Below are positions 29,989 to 41,102 of a stretch of DNA of 64,000 nt, one piece after another. The stretch is from Pectobacterium aroidearum (GTDB lineage: Bacteria > Pseudomonadota > Gammaproteobacteria > Enterobacterales > Enterobacteriaceae). The stretch is from the NCBI RefSeq assembly GCF_015689195.1, contig NZ_CP065044.1:372001-436000 (forward strand), written 5' to 3'. Made by a program: the position numbers and the translations under genes. Below the pieces are notes generated by a model, which was given only the letters and a program-made list of their open reading frames with translations, was not told where the DNA came from and did no database searches. Every line of letters starts with the position of its first letter. Within the stretch, counting starts at the first letter, position 1.

Positions 29989-31734
29989 ATGAAAGCTCGC
30001 TGGTTACTGCCTTTACTGATTTCTGCTGCGCTGCCAGGAATGGTGCAGGCTCAGGCCATTTATCCCATTGACCGCGCCACCATGTTGGCGGGCGGGAAAT
30101 TCGATTTTAAAGTCGAGTTTGATGAAGTACTCAAGCCGGAAGATATCCGCATTCTGATCAACGGCAAAGATTACCAGCAGGTGCTGGGCAAAACCGCCTC
30201 GTTTGTTGAGCGTGAAGACGGCGGCAATGCCTCCACGATCTGGCTGCGAGACGTAAACCTGCCAGAAGCAGGCAAATATGTCGTCGAAGCAGAAGCTAAA
30301 GGCAAAAAAACACAGGTGAGCTGGGACGTTTATTCCGCGTCCGGTACGCGTAAAGCCAAGAACGTGATTCTGTTCATCGGCGATGGCCTGTCTGTTGCGC
30401 ACCGCACTGGCGCGCGTATCCTGTCCAAAGGGGTGACGGAAGGGAAAGCGGATGGTCGTCTGGCGATTGATGATCTGCAATATATGGCATTTGGCGGTAC
30501 TTCCAGTACCGACTCCATCGCGGCCGATAGCGCCAACACCATGAGTGCTTACATGACCGGTCATAAATCCGGTGTGAATGCGCTGGGTGTGTACGTCAGC
30601 CGTAGCAAAAATTCACTGGATCACCCGAAGCAAGAAACGCTGGGTGAGCTGCTGACCCGTTCTACCAAAATGTCTGTTGGCGTTGTCAGCGATGCTGAAC
30701 TTCAGGATGCTACGCCAGCCGCGGTGGTTTCCCACACTCGCCGCCGTGCGGATAAAGCTGAAATCGTTGAAATGTTCTACAACGTGCAGCCTACGGTCAT
30801 GCTGGGTGGCGGTTCTGCCTACTTCCTGCCGAAAAGCACGCCGGGTTCAAAGCGTAAAGACGAAACCAACTACGTTGAGAAATTCCAGCAGGCGGGTTAT
30901 TCACTGGTTACCGATGCGGATTCTCTGAAGAAAAACGCGTCACAGGCCACCAAACTGCTGGGACTGTTCCACACCGGCAATATGGACGGTGTGATGGATC
31001 GTCGTTTCCTGAAAAATGACGTTGCCAAGAAATTCCCTAATCAGCCTGACCTGACTGAAATGACGCAGGCGGCGCTGGATGTGCTGTCCAAAAACAAAGA
31101 CGGTTTCTTCCTGATGGTAGAATCCGCGCTGATCGACAAAGCCTCTCACCCGCTGGATTGGGAGCGCGCGTTTACTAACACCATCATGCTGGATCAGTCT
31201 GTCGCGATCGCCAAGAAGTTCGTGGAGAACAACCCAGATACGATGATTATCGTAACGGGCGACCATACACATGGCCTGTCTATCATCGGTACGGTAGATG
31301 ACAGCAAGCCGGGTACCGAGATGCGTGAGAAAGTCGGTGTGTATGAAGATGCAGGCTATCCGAACTATAAAGACGCCAACAAAGACGGCTACCCGGATGA
31401 CCTGAACGTTTCCAAGCGTCTGGCTGTGTTCTTCAACAACTACCCAGACTATTACGAAACGTTCCGTCCGAAGCTGGATGGCCAGTTCGTTCCTGCTATC
31501 AAGAACGAAAAAGATGAATACGTTGCCAACAAAGCCTACGAGAAAGTGCCGGGTGCGGTATTCCGTGAAGGGATCCTGCCACGCTCTTCCGATACCGGCG
31601 TTCATGCTGTTGACGATATGGTGATTCAGGCTAGCGGCCCAGGTGCAGAACGTATCCGTGGTTACATGGAAAACACCGACCTGTTCCGGGTCATTGTGGA
31701 CGCGCTTGCGGTGAAACCGCAGGACAAAAAGTAA
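29989..31734 (+). CDS. phoA: Periplasmic alkaline phosphatase
   Basis: 581 residues. Signal peptide 1-21 (MKARWLLPLLISAALPGMVQA). A beta-rich Ig-like domain (about 24-115) precedes the phosphatase domain. Metal and catalytic residues are recognisable: Asp132 (ILFIGDGLS), the nucleophile Ser181 (ADSANTMSAYMTG, like DSAGTATAY in animal enzymes), VESALIDKASH, VTGDHTHG and TGVHAVD. It releases phosphate from organic phosphomonoesters and needs zinc. It is larger than E. coli PhoA (471) and belongs to a different subgroup. It leads an apparent operon with an ABC system, 12 bases upstream of the next gene. Confidence 0.88.
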   Translation: MKARWLLPLLISAALPGMVQAQAIYPIDRATMLAGGKFDFKVEFDEVLKPEDIRILINGKDYQQVLGKTASFVEREDGGNASTIWLRDVNLPEAGKYVVEAEAKGKKTQVSWDVYSASGTRKAKNVILFIGDGLSVAHRTGARILSKGVTEGKADGRLAIDDLQYMAFGGTSSTDSIAADSANTMSAYMTGHKSGVNALGVYVSRSKNSLDHPKQETLGELLTRSTKMSVGVVSDAELQDATPAAVVSHTRRRADKAEIVEMFYNVQPTVMLGGGSAYFLPKSTPGSKRKDETNYVEKFQQAGYSLVTDADSLKKNASQATKLLGLFHTGNMDGVMDRRFLKNDVAKKFPNQPDLTEMTQAALDVLSKNKDGFFLMVESALIDKASHPLDWERAFTNTIMLDQSVAIAKKFVENNPDTMIIVTGDHTHGLSIIGTVDDSKPGTEMREKVGVYEDAGYPNYKDANKDGYPDDLNVSKRLAVFFNNYPDYYETFRPKLDGQFVPAIKNEKDEYVANKAYEKVPGAVFREGILPRSSDTGVHAVDDMVIQASGPGAERIRGYMENTDLFRVIVDALAVKPQDKK

Positions 31735-31746
31735 TCCTACGACGCT

Positions 31747-32226
31747 ATGAATAATGCGAAATGCAGCAAAGCGGGGGCAACCCCGCTTTTATTCTCCTGG
31801 CTGCGTGCGGTGCTGGTGCTCCTCCTCCTCGGTGGTATCGCCCCGGTGCAAGCCGCGCAGTCTGAACTCTCCTTCGATAAGCTGTACGCCTCTTATGGCG
31901 TTCTGGGTCTGGAATTCTCCAATGACGTCAAAGCGCTCTCCGGTAAACGGGTAAAGATGCGCGGCTTCATGGCACCGCCGCTCAAGGCGGAGTCACAGTT
32001 CTTTGTCTTAACCAAAATGCCGATGGCGCTGTGCCCCTTCTGCTCGTCTGATGCGGACTGGCCTGAAGATATCGTCGTCGTCTATCTCGCCAAGCGTCAG
32101 ACCTTCGTACAGAACAACACCATGATTGAGGTGGAAGGTGTGCTGGAGCATGGATCGTGGACCGATCCTGAAACGGGTTTTGTCAGCCTGCTGCGACTGC
32201 GTGAAGCCACGTTCGATACCCTTTAG
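31747..32226 (+). CDS. Exported DUF3299-like protein with a CPFC motif
   Basis: 159 residues. An N-terminal hydrophobic segment (about 14-36, ending VQAAQ) looks like a signal peptide. The body has a KRVKMRGFMAPPL segment and a paired-cysteine motif ALCPFCSSDADWPEDIVVVYL (Cys96, Cys99) suited to metal or redox chemistry. I take it as DUF3299-like; such proteins accompany FtsX/MacB-type ABC genes linked to zinc in Pseudomonas (recalled, not checked). No clear ribosome binding site is seen; translation may be coupled to phoA. Confidence 0.7.
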   Translation: MNNAKCSKAGATPLLFSWLRAVLVLLLLGGIAPVQAAQSELSFDKLYASYGVLGLEFSNDVKALSGKRVKMRGFMAPPLKAESQFFVLTKMPMALCPFCSSDADWPEDIVVVYLAKRQTFVQNNTMIEVEGVLEHGSWTDPETGFVSLLRLREATFDTL

Positions 32227-32234
32227 GAGCGCTG

Positions 32235-32927
32235 ATGGCGGAGTTATTGATTCAACATCTGAGTGTGACCTTCCCCGATACGTCCGAGGCTGTTCTGGAT
32301 ATTCCTGCGCTGTCGATTCGTTCTGGCGAACGGGTCGCGGTGATGGGGCCTTCCGGTTCCGGTAAAACCACGCTGGTGAATGCCATCACCGGGATGGATC
32401 ACAGTGGAACGGGTCATGTGCAGTGGGAAAAGCAAGATATCTGGCAGATGAACGAAGCGGAACGCGACCGCTGGCGGGCGCAGCATATCGGGCTGGTGAT
32501 GCAGGATTTCCACCTTTTTCCCGGCCTGAATGCGCTGGAAAATGTCTTACTGCCTGCGCAGTTTCACCACTGGCGGATACCCGCGTCGCTCAGGCAGCGG
32601 GCGGCGGATTTGCTGGCACAGGTGGGGCTGAATACCGCGAAACGTCCGATTGAAGTGCTATCACGCGGCGAGAAGCAGCGGGTTGCCGTCGCAAGAGCGC
32701 TGCTCAGCCAGCCCGACATCATCGTTGCCGATGAACCCACGGCGAGTCTGGACGCGCATAGCGGTGAGCAGATTGCCGATCTGCTGGTGACGCTGGCACG
32801 CGAGAGTCGCGCCACGCTTATCGCGATTACGCACGATGCACGTTTGGCTTCGCAAATGTCGCGCTGTATTCAACTGGAAAAAGGACGCCTCGTGGCGGAC
32901 ACGCCGTATCAGGAGGATCGTACATGA
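32235..32927 (+). CDS. ABC transporter ATP-binding protein (MacB/LolD type)
   Basis: 230 residues. Walker A GPSGSGKTT, Q-loop LVMQDFHLFPGL, signature LSRGEKQRVAVARAL (unusual Arg-Gly-Glu instead of Gly-Gly-Gln), Walker B IIVADEPTASLD and H-loop AITHD. An AGGAG ribosome binding site is present. The permease start overlaps the end of this gene (ATGA), so the two subunits are translationally coupled. Partner of the histidine-rich FtsX-type permease. The type usually does mechanical work on lipoproteins or periplasmic partners rather than solute import. Confidence 0.9.
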   Translation: MAELLIQHLSVTFPDTSEAVLDIPALSIRSGERVAVMGPSGSGKTTLVNAITGMDHSGTGHVQWEKQDIWQMNEAERDRWRAQHIGLVMQDFHLFPGLNALENVLLPAQFHHWRIPASLRQRAADLLAQVGLNTAKRPIEVLSRGEKQRVAVARALLSQPDIIVADEPTASLDAHSGEQIADLLVTLARESRATLIAITHDARLASQMSRCIQLEKGRLVADTPYQEDRT

Positions 32928-34357
32928 TTCCATGGCGTCTTATTTGGGTCGACTGGCGTCGGCTCTGGCCGGGTGTGCTGGTCGTGGTATTACTGATCGC
33001 GATGGCGACAGCGTTAAGTATTTCGGTGAGTTTGCAGGAAAGAGCGCTGCGCATGGGCAGTGCCAAAGCCGCAGATCGTTTCGATCTGGTGATTGGTGCG
33101 CCGGGGAGCGAAACGCAACTGGTGCTGTCGTCCGTGTTCCTGCAACCGTCTGCGCTGACGTTGATTCCCGCGCAGGTGCTGACCGATTTGGAAAAGAACC
33201 CGCTGGTTGCCTGGGCGGCTCCGGTCGCGTTTGGTGATTTCTATCAGGGGATGCCGATTGTCGGCACCACGCCGCCGCTGGTCACGGATAACGGTAAGCG
33301 GCAGCTCACCGCCGGACGTGTATTTAACGACGGTTTTGAGGCCGTGGTAGGCGCGCAAACGGGGCTGACGGTGGGGAGTACATTTAGCCCGATTCATGGT
33401 CAGGTGGGAACAGAAGGGGCGCACGCGCACGATGATGTTATCTACACCGTGGTCGGCGTACTGCCTGCCGACGGCAGCGCGTGGGATAAAGCGATTCTGG
33501 TGCCGGTGAACGCGGTATGGCGAGTACACGGTATCCATCCACCACATGGTGCGGATGATGTGCACCATGATGACCACGACCATGACGAGCATGCCGATCA
33601 TGATCATGGCGCACATGAGCACGAAGGTGAACATGACGGCCATGCGCATGATGAAATCGCGCAGGCGGACGGCGAACAGCACGCTGATGAACATCACAAC
33701 GAAGCCCATCCTACGGAAGGTGCTGCAAGTGATGATCATCACGCTGATGCCGCTCAACCGGTAACGGCTTCACATGCCGACGAGCATGGTGAGGAAGCAG
33801 CGCACGGGCACGCACATCAGGCGGGGTTGCCTGCTATCGTGGTTAAGCCGAAAACGATCGCAGGTGCTTATCAACTGCGTTCGCTGTATCGCAGCAACAC
33901 GACGCTGGCGGTGTTCCCCGGTGAAGTGCTGGTGAAGCTCTACTCGATGCTGGGCGATATTCGTGAACTGCTGACCTATATCTCGCTGGGGACGCAGGGA
34001 CTGGTGGGCGTCGCAGTGGCGATGGTGGCGGTGATCCACCTGCGGCAGCGACAGAAACAGATTGGCGCACTCCGTGCTTTTGGCGCGCCGCGCTACGGCA
34101 TTTTCACGCTGATTTGGAGCGGGCTGATGTCGCTGGTGAGCGTCGGCGTGCTACTGGGCGTTGGTCTGGGCTACCTTGCCGCCCGCGCAATTGCAGTGGT
34201 CATGAGCGAAAAAAGCGGCTTTGTCCTGCCGGTAACGCTGGAATGGGAAGACATCCACTTCGTCCTGCTCCTGTTGCTGGTCGCTGCTGTTGTCCTGACG
34301 ATCCCGGCGATGCTGTCCTACCGTCAATCTCCTGCTACGGCGCTGCGTGGGGAATAA
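32924..34357 (+). CDS. FtsX/MacB-type ABC permease with a large histidine-rich periplasmic insert
   Basis: 477 residues. One N-terminal transmembrane helix (about 15-35), a MacB-like periplasmic domain, then three C-terminal helices (about 345-370, 390-420, 440-465) and the FtsX end LTIPAMLSYRQSPATALRGE. The striking part is residues 202-298, which hold 26 histidines with many Asp and Glu (DDHDHDEHADHDHGAHEHE and more), a likely zinc-binding loop. The operon starts with a zinc-dependent phosphatase and includes a CPFC protein, so metal handling is the best inference. Alternatives are heavy-metal efflux or envelope stress. Confidence 0.88.
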   Translation: MIPWRLIWVDWRRLWPGVLVVVLLIAMATALSISVSLQERALRMGSAKAADRFDLVIGAPGSETQLVLSSVFLQPSALTLIPAQVLTDLEKNPLVAWAAPVAFGDFYQGMPIVGTTPPLVTDNGKRQLTAGRVFNDGFEAVVGAQTGLTVGSTFSPIHGQVGTEGAHAHDDVIYTVVGVLPADGSAWDKAILVPVNAVWRVHGIHPPHGADDVHHDDHDHDEHADHDHGAHEHEGEHDGHAHDEIAQADGEQHADEHHNEAHPTEGAASDDHHADAAQPVTASHADEHGEEAAHGHAHQAGLPAIVVKPKTIAGAYQLRSLYRSNTTLAVFPGEVLVKLYSMLGDIRELLTYISLGTQGLVGVAVAMVAVIHLRQRQKQIGALRAFGAPRYGIFTLIWSGLMSLVSVGVLLGVGLGYLAARAIAVVMSEKSGFVLPVTLEWEDIHFVLLLLLVAAVVLTIPAMLSYRQSPATALRGE

Positions 34358-34386
34358 TGGGATAACTTGCTAATCTAGCCGCCTCA

Positions 34387-34414
34387 CACCGGACGCGTTG
34401 TTTTGCGTCCGGTG
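34387..34414 (+). terminator. Terminator after the phoA-ABC operon
   Basis: Perfect ten-base stem CACCGGACGC / GCGTCCGGTG with an eight-base loop, followed by CTATCTTTCCTTT. The 350 bases from here to carR are strongly AT-rich and hold no gene that I can support; they should contain the carR promoter. Confidence 0.75.
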
Positions 34415-34761
34415 CTATCTTTCCTTTCTTCCAGCTTGCACATACGCCCCGGCTCCTTCACGAAGGAAAATTGACTGCACCCATGCGATAGGCGATCTGC
34501 TCGTAGTGTGTAAATAACGAGCTGTAGCCGTATTACTATTATTTTTCTACAAAATAATCCCGATGATTATAATAATCATTTTAATTATTAAGGTTTTAGT
34601 TTTTGTATATAAAATGTTGACTGTTTGTATATTAATTGATAGCTTTCGACCTTGTTAAATCTTAGTGATTATATCTGATATAACTAAATATAATTATATT
34701 TACTCTCTGGGAGATAGTTGTTTTTTTTAATCGTTGAGCAAAGTCGGTAAGAGGGGTTAAT

Positions 34762-35496
34762 ATGGACCGTGAAATCCATTCCTTTATCAAAAGGAAGTTG
34801 AAAGGCGTTGGTGATGTCTGGTTTTCTTATTTTATGATGAGTAAAAACTCTACCAATCAGCCTTATATTATTTCGAACTATCCAGAAGCATGGATGAAGG
34901 AATATATAAAAAAAGAGATGTTTCTGAGTGACCCTATAATTGTTTCTTCATTAGCGCGTATTACGCCGTTTTCCTGGGATGATAACGATCTGGTTACGCT
35001 AAGAGCCAAGAATCAGGATGTGTTTATTTCTTCGGTACAACACGATATAAGTTCAGGTTATACCTTTGTTTTGCACGATCATGATAATAATGTGGCGACG
35101 TTGAGTATCGCAAACCATTTGGAAGATGCGAATTTTGAAAAATGTATGAAGAATCATGAAAATGATTTGCAGATGCTGCTAGTGAACGTACATGAAAAAG
35201 CGATGGCCTATCAGCGAGCTATCAACGTTCAAGACAAACCCCCCGATAACTCAAGAAATGCCTTACTCTCCCCGCGTGAAACCGAAGTACTTTTCCTGGT
35301 TAGTAGTGGGCGAACTTACAAAGAAGTTTCTCGTATATTAGGTATTAGTGAGGTCACCGTTAAGTTCCACATTAACAACTCAGTCCGTAAATTGGATGTT
35401 ATCAATTCCCGCCATGCTATAACTAAAGCACTTGAGTTAAATCTTTTCCACTCCCCTTGTGAACCTGTAATGATGAAGCATATTGATGCCCGTTAG
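34762..35496 (+). CDS. carR: LuxR-type quorum-sensing activator CarR
   Basis: 244 residues. The N-terminal acyl-homoserine-lactone-binding domain (about 20-150) contains WMKEYIKKEMFLSDPIIVSS and FSWDD. The C-terminal LuxR HTH (about 170-230) reads LSPRETEVLFLVSSGRTYKEVSRILGISEVTVKFHINNSVRKL. CarR with N-(3-oxohexanoyl)-homoserine lactone activates carbapenem genes. It sits immediately upstream of carA in the same direction, the known Pectobacterium arrangement. The AHL synthase gene (carI/expI) is not in this window. Confidence 0.93.
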   Translation: MDREIHSFIKRKLKGVGDVWFSYFMMSKNSTNQPYIISNYPEAWMKEYIKKEMFLSDPIIVSSLARITPFSWDDNDLVTLRAKNQDVFISSVQHDISSGYTFVLHDHDNNVATLSIANHLEDANFEKCMKNHENDLQMLLVNVHEKAMAYQRAINVQDKPPDNSRNALLSPRETEVLFLVSSGRTYKEVSRILGISEVTVKFHINNSVRKLDVINSRHAITKALELNLFHSPCEPVMMKHIDAR

Positions 35497-35527
35497 TCTG
35501 TATCAATCATTGCCAATAGGGAGGAAC

Positions 35528-35563
35528 CTATCCAAAAGAATAGTTACTCCCTATCTAAAAGAA
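35528..35563 (+). repeat. Direct repeat in the carA promoter region
   Basis: CTATCCAAAAGAA (35528-35540) and CTATCTAAAAGAA (35551-35563) differ at one base and are spaced 23 bases start to start, about two helical turns. They lie 115-150 bases upstream of the carA start. No canonical lux box is visible in the carR-carA gap, so these could be CarR contact sites. Confidence 0.4.
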
Positions 35564-35676
35564 ATCGATTAGCTGAACTTTTACACGGTTAATATTTATC
35601 TTTGCCTTTTCTATGATATGTGACGAATTCAAACGTTATTTTCTCTCATGTTGTTATTAAGGTAAGGGTTATTACT

Positions 35677-37188
35677 GTGAGCAATAGTTTTTGCGTTGTT
35701 TATAAAGGTTCTTATGCCGATATAAATAATATCCAACGCGACTTCGACGGAAAGGGCGAAGCATTATCTAATGGCTATCTTTTTATCGAACAGAATGGCC
35801 ATTATCAGAAGTGTGAGATGGAAAGAGGGTCGGCCTACCTGATAGGGTCGCTGTACAATCGGACGTTTCTGATCGGATTGGCCGGGGTGTGGGAAGGCGG
35901 GGCTTATCTGGCGAATGATGCCGAGCTGCTGGCGTTGCTGTTTACTCGTCTGGGAGCGAATGCGCTGGCGTTAGCTGAAGGTGACTTCTGCTTTTTCATT
36001 GATGAACCAAACGGCGAATTGGCGGTGATTACCGAGTCGCGTGGTTTCTCACCGGTTCATGTCGTTCAAGGAAAAAAAACCTGGGTCACCAACAGCTTGA
36101 AACTGGTGACTGCGGCAGAAGGTGAGAATGCGCTGTGGTTCGAAAGTGAGGAGTTGGTGTGTCAGTCGCTGATGCGTGCGGATACGTATACGCCAGTGAA
36201 AAATGCGCAGCGCCTCAAGCCAGGGGCCGTACATGTCCTTACGCACGACAGTGAAGGTTACCCCTTCGTTGAAAGCCGTACGCTGGCCGTTCCTGCCAGC
36301 AACCAACTGCTAGCGCTCCCGCGTGAACCGTTGCTGGCGTTGATTGAGCGTTACCTGAATGCATCGCTTGAAGATTTAACGCCGCGCTTTGATACGGTGG
36401 GGATTCCGCTGTCCGGCGGTCTGGATTCCAGCCTGGTAACGGCGCTCGCCAGTCGTCATTTCAAGCAGTTGAATACGTATTCGATTGGTACGGAAATCAG
36501 CAATGAGTTTGAGTTTTCTCAGCAGGTTGCCGATGCACTCGGGACGCACCATCAGGTGAAAATTTTGTCCGAAACCGAAGTGATCAACGGCATCATCGAA
36601 TCCATTTATTACAACGAAATATTTGACGGCTTATCCGCTGAAATCCAATCCGGGTTGTTCAACGTCTATCGTCAGGCCGAGGGACAGGTGTCCTGTATGC
36701 TTACTGGCTACGGTTCCGATCTGCTCTTTGGCGGCATACTGAAACCGGGGGCGCGGTATGACAATCCGAATCAGCTGCTTGCCGAGCAAGTGTACCGTAC
36801 GCGTTGGACGGGGGAGTTTGCCACACACGGAGCTTCCCGCTACGGCATTGATATTCGCCACCCCTTCTGGAGCCATTCTTTAATCACGCTGTGCCATGCG
36901 CTACATCCTGATTACAAAATTTTCGACAACGAAGTCAAAAACATCCTGCGCGAATACGCCGATACGCTTCAACTGCTTCCGAAAGACATTGTCTGGCGTA
37001 AGAAAATTGGCATTCATGAAGGTTCCTCTGTTAATCAAGCCTTCGCGAATGTTCTCGGCTCAACGGTTGATAACTACCAGACCAAAAGTCGCTTCACCTA
37101 CCGTGTTTATCAAGCCTTTCTCCGTGGCCGTCTCTCGATTGCAGATGTGACGCCATCTCAGCTTAAAGAACTGATTAAAAAGGACTAA
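35677..37188 (+). CDS. carA: Carbapenam-3-carboxylate synthase CarA
   Basis: 503 residues, the exact length of known CarA, if translation starts at the GTG giving [12 protein letters not shown], 8 bases behind TAAGGG. It uses ATP to close the beta-lactam ring of carboxymethylproline. An asparagine-synthetase-like protein: N-terminal Ntn-like domain without an N-terminal Cys, then a synthetase domain with the PP-loop SGGLDSS. Active-site residues known for CarA are at the expected numbers: Tyr345 (LTGYGSD), Glu380 (RWTGEFA), Lys443 (VWRKKIG). Two bases separate it from carB. Confidence 0.97.
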   Translation: MSNSFCVVYKGSYADINNIQRDFDGKGEALSNGYLFIEQNGHYQKCEMERGSAYLIGSLYNRTFLIGLAGVWEGGAYLANDAELLALLFTRLGANALALAEGDFCFFIDEPNGELAVITESRGFSPVHVVQGKKTWVTNSLKLVTAAEGENALWFESEELVCQSLMRADTYTPVKNAQRLKPGAVHVLTHDSEGYPFVESRTLAVPASNQLLALPREPLLALIERYLNASLEDLTPRFDTVGIPLSGGLDSSLVTALASRHFKQLNTYSIGTEISNEFEFSQQVADALGTHHQVKILSETEVINGIIESIYYNEIFDGLSAEIQSGLFNVYRQAEGQVSCMLTGYGSDLLFGGILKPGARYDNPNQLLAEQVYRTRWTGEFATHGASRYGIDIRHPFWSHSLITLCHALHPDYKIFDNEVKNILREYADTLQLLPKDIVWRKKIGIHEGSSVNQAFANVLGSTVDNYQTKSRFTYRVYQAFLRGRLSIADVTPSQLKELIKKD

Positions 37189-37190
37189 CT

Positions 37191-38779
<1,589 letters not shown>

Positions 38780-38833
38780 CTCTCATGATTCCGGCGCGAA
38801 AACGTGCCGGATTGATATGGATCTGGAACCATC

Positions 38834-39964
38834 ATGTCGAACGATCTTTACGCTATTTACAATCGTTACACGTCAAGGACTCTGTTTTTTAAATACTGTG
38901 CGACAGCAACGCTAACGCACAGGCTGACACGTCGGCTGTCACTTTTTACGTTGAAAAAGTGCCTTACTCGGCCACGGGGACGTCTTTTTTCTCTGGTTAA
39001 CAGCATTTATTTTGGCGGAGAAACGCTGGAGGAGGTGCAGAGTACGGCAACTTTTCTGGCGCGGTCTGGCATTGCTTGCGTGTTGGACTATGCCGTGGAA
39101 GGGGAAAATGACGAGAGGCAGTTCGATAAGGCGATGGAAAATACGCTGCGCCTTATCGAGATGTCGCAGCAAACAGAGAGCCTGCCTTTTGTCGTGATCA
39201 AACCGTCGTCGCTAGGTAGTGTTGCCGTGTATGCCCGGCAAAGTGAAGGGGCCGCCTTGGATGAGGCATCCGCTAGCGCGTGGTCACGTATCATCGCGCG
39301 TTTCTCACATCTGTTTGACTATGCCCGCTCCCATGGTGTGCGTGTGATGGTTGACGCGGAGCAAACCGCGATTCAGCCCGCGGTAGATCGTCTGGTTCTG
39401 GACATGATGCGTGAATTTAACCGCGATAGCGCGGTGATCACGCTGACGCTGCAATTTTATCTGAAGGATCAACTGCGTTTTCTCGACGAGTGCTATCAGC
39501 GAGCTTGTCAGGATAACTTTCTGCTTGGCGTGAAAGTGGTACGCGGTGCTTATCTGGAAGAAGAAAAGCGAGTGAACGGGGGTGAGTGCTGTTTTGCGAC
39601 TAAACAGGAAACGGATCGTAGTTATAACGCGGCGGTGGACTATATTGCACTGCGTCTGGATCGAATTGCCCCGTTTTTCGCCACTCACAACGAGGAAAGT
39701 CTCGCTTTGATTATGAAGAGTGAGTCGCTACGGACGGGATGCACCTGGGTAGGCCAGCTTTACGGGCTAGGCGATCATATTACTTATTCGCTACTGCAAA
39801 CCGGTTTTCGCGTTTGCAAATATCTGCCTTATGGCCCGCTCGACAAGTCGTTACCCTATTTACTCCGCAGGATTGAAGAGAATGCGGTTGCCTCGGCAAC
39901 CTTCAAAAAGGAAAATAAGCTCTTGCAGAAGGAGTTGCTGCGCCGTCTTGTGGGAGGGAAGTAA
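38834..39964 (+). CDS. carD: Proline dehydrogenase-like enzyme CarD
   Basis: 376-residue proline dehydrogenase-type FAD enzyme with motifs VRVMVDAEQTAIQPAVDRLV, LLGVKVVRGAYLEEEKR and FFATHNEESLALI. It is thought to supply pyrroline-5-carboxylate, the CarB substrate, from proline, with CarE as electron partner. Not essential for carbapenem in published work, but raises yield. Its TAA overlaps the carE ATG (TAATG). Confidence 0.94.
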   Translation: MSNDLYAIYNRYTSRTLFFKYCATATLTHRLTRRLSLFTLKKCLTRPRGRLFSLVNSIYFGGETLEEVQSTATFLARSGIACVLDYAVEGENDERQFDKAMENTLRLIEMSQQTESLPFVVIKPSSLGSVAVYARQSEGAALDEASASAWSRIIARFSHLFDYARSHGVRVMVDAEQTAIQPAVDRLVLDMMREFNRDSAVITLTLQFYLKDQLRFLDECYQRACQDNFLLGVKVVRGAYLEEEKRVNGGECCFATKQETDRSYNAAVDYIALRLDRIAPFFATHNEESLALIMKSESLRTGCTWVGQLYGLGDHITYSLLQTGFRVCKYLPYGPLDKSLPYLLRRIEENAVASATFKKENKLLQKELLRRLVGGK

Positions 39965-40242
39965 TGCCAAAATTTCACTGTCATATTCGCGATACTCATA
40001 TCGATTTTCCTGTGTCGGAGAACGAAAGCGTGCTCAGTTCGGCCTATGAGGCTGGTGTAGAACTGCCTTATCGCTGCGCTTCCGGCTACTGCGGCGTATG
40101 CAAAGTGCGTCTGACGTCCGGCAACGTCAATATGGATCATTCGGGTGGGATCTCACGTAAAGATATTGCTGATGGTTACATTCTGCCTTGTTGCTCCGTA
40201 CCACTCTCTAACCTCGAAATTGAGCCTGTATCGCCATGTTGA
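39964..40242 (+). CDS. carE: [2Fe-2S] ferredoxin CarE
   Basis: 92-residue plant-type ferredoxin. Cluster ligands are Cys38, Cys43 and Cys46 (YRCASGYCGVCKV) and Cys76 (YILPCCSVP). Probably takes electrons from the CarD proline dehydrogenase. Overlaps carD by one base and carF by seven, so translation is coupled throughout. Confidence 0.94.
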   Translation: MPKFHCHIRDTHIDFPVSENESVLSSAYEAGVELPYRCASGYCGVCKVRLTSGNVNMDHSGGISRKDIADGYILPCCSVPLSNLEIEPVSPC

Positions 40243-41102
40243 AGAAGACTGTAATCGTTGGATTGTGCTGTGCTTTTCCCCTCTTGGCAGCTCAAGGAGC
40301 GAATGCTGTTCCCGATGAGGTGGTTGTCAACGGTGGCAATTTCTATGTTGGATCGGTCTTCGGCTCTGAAAACTATGCCGCCCATGCCAATACCTCTATA
40401 GCGTCTTTTGCTATGACGAAAACGGAAATCACCTATCAGCAGTACCATGCGCAGCAAGAGTGGGCGGAAGCGCACGGCTATCAGCTCAGCGGCGGTTGTA
40501 ATGGCGCCACCTTCGAGGATTGCCTGTCGTCTGAACAGGATGGCGGCCTTCATCCCGCCACGAATGTGTCGTGGTGGGATGCGGTGATTTTTGCCAATGT
40601 GCTCAGCGAACGACAGCGGCTGCAACCCTATTATCTTACGATCGATGGTAAGACGTTGAAGAGTGTGCCGGAAGACGATAATGGCAAACTCATACGCGAG
40701 AATCCGCAAGCATCGGGTTACCGGTTGCCTACACTAGCTGAATGGCAAATTGCCGCCAGAGGTGGAAAAAAGGGACTGACGGAGGGGACTTACGGACAGC
40801 GCTATGCGGGTAGCGAACAGCCGGAGAGTGTGGCGCATTTCCCCTCTGATTCATCCTCGTTCGGTACGGTGCCTGTGGCATCCAAGCGTCCTAACGCGCT
40901 GGGGCTTTACGACATGAGTGGTAATGTATCCGAGTGGCTGAATGAATCTTATGCAGTGGAGGGCGGCAAAACGATGTACTACTTTTGCGGCGGAAGTTAT
41001 CTCGAACGGACTCACAGTCTGGCAAGCTGCGATCTGCACACGCCCGGTTTTTTCATGCCAGATATTGGTTTTCGATTAGTAAGGACACTTGATGCGGAAT
41101 AA
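40236..41102 (+). CDS. carF: Carbapenem intrinsic-resistance protein CarF (FGE-sulfatase domain)
   Basis: 288 residues. Signal peptide about 1-24 (MLKKTVIVGLCCAFPLLAAQGANA). The mature protein is a formylglycine-generating-enzyme/sulfatase-modifying-factor-like domain: VVNGGNFYVGS, SFAMTKTEITYQQY, NVSWWDAVIFANVLSE, YRLPTLAEWQIAARGG, NALGLYDMSGNVSEW and FFMPDIGFRLVR. Known in Pectobacterium and Serratia, with CarG, to protect the producer. The mechanism is not a beta-lactamase; it acts in the periplasm. Confidence 0.92.
   Translation: MLKKTVIVGLCCAFPLLAAQGANAVPDEVVVNGGNFYVGSVFGSENYAAHANTSIASFAMTKTEITYQQYHAQQEWAEAHGYQLSGGCNGATFEDCLSSEQDGGLHPATNVSWWDAVIFANVLSERQRLQPYYLTIDGKTLKSVPEDDNGKLIRENPQASGYRLPTLAEWQIAARGGKKGLTEGTYGQRYAGSEQPESVAHFPSDSSSFGTVPVASKRPNALGLYDMSGNVSEWLNESYAVEGGKTMYYFCGGSYLERTHSLASCDLHTPGFFMPDIGFRLVRTLDAE

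Noticed and set aside
33014-33757. Antisense open frame of 247 codons opposite the histidine-rich permease
   Set aside because: Met/Val/Ile-rich stretch arises from the complement of CAT, CAC and GAC codons; it looks membrane-like only by composition.
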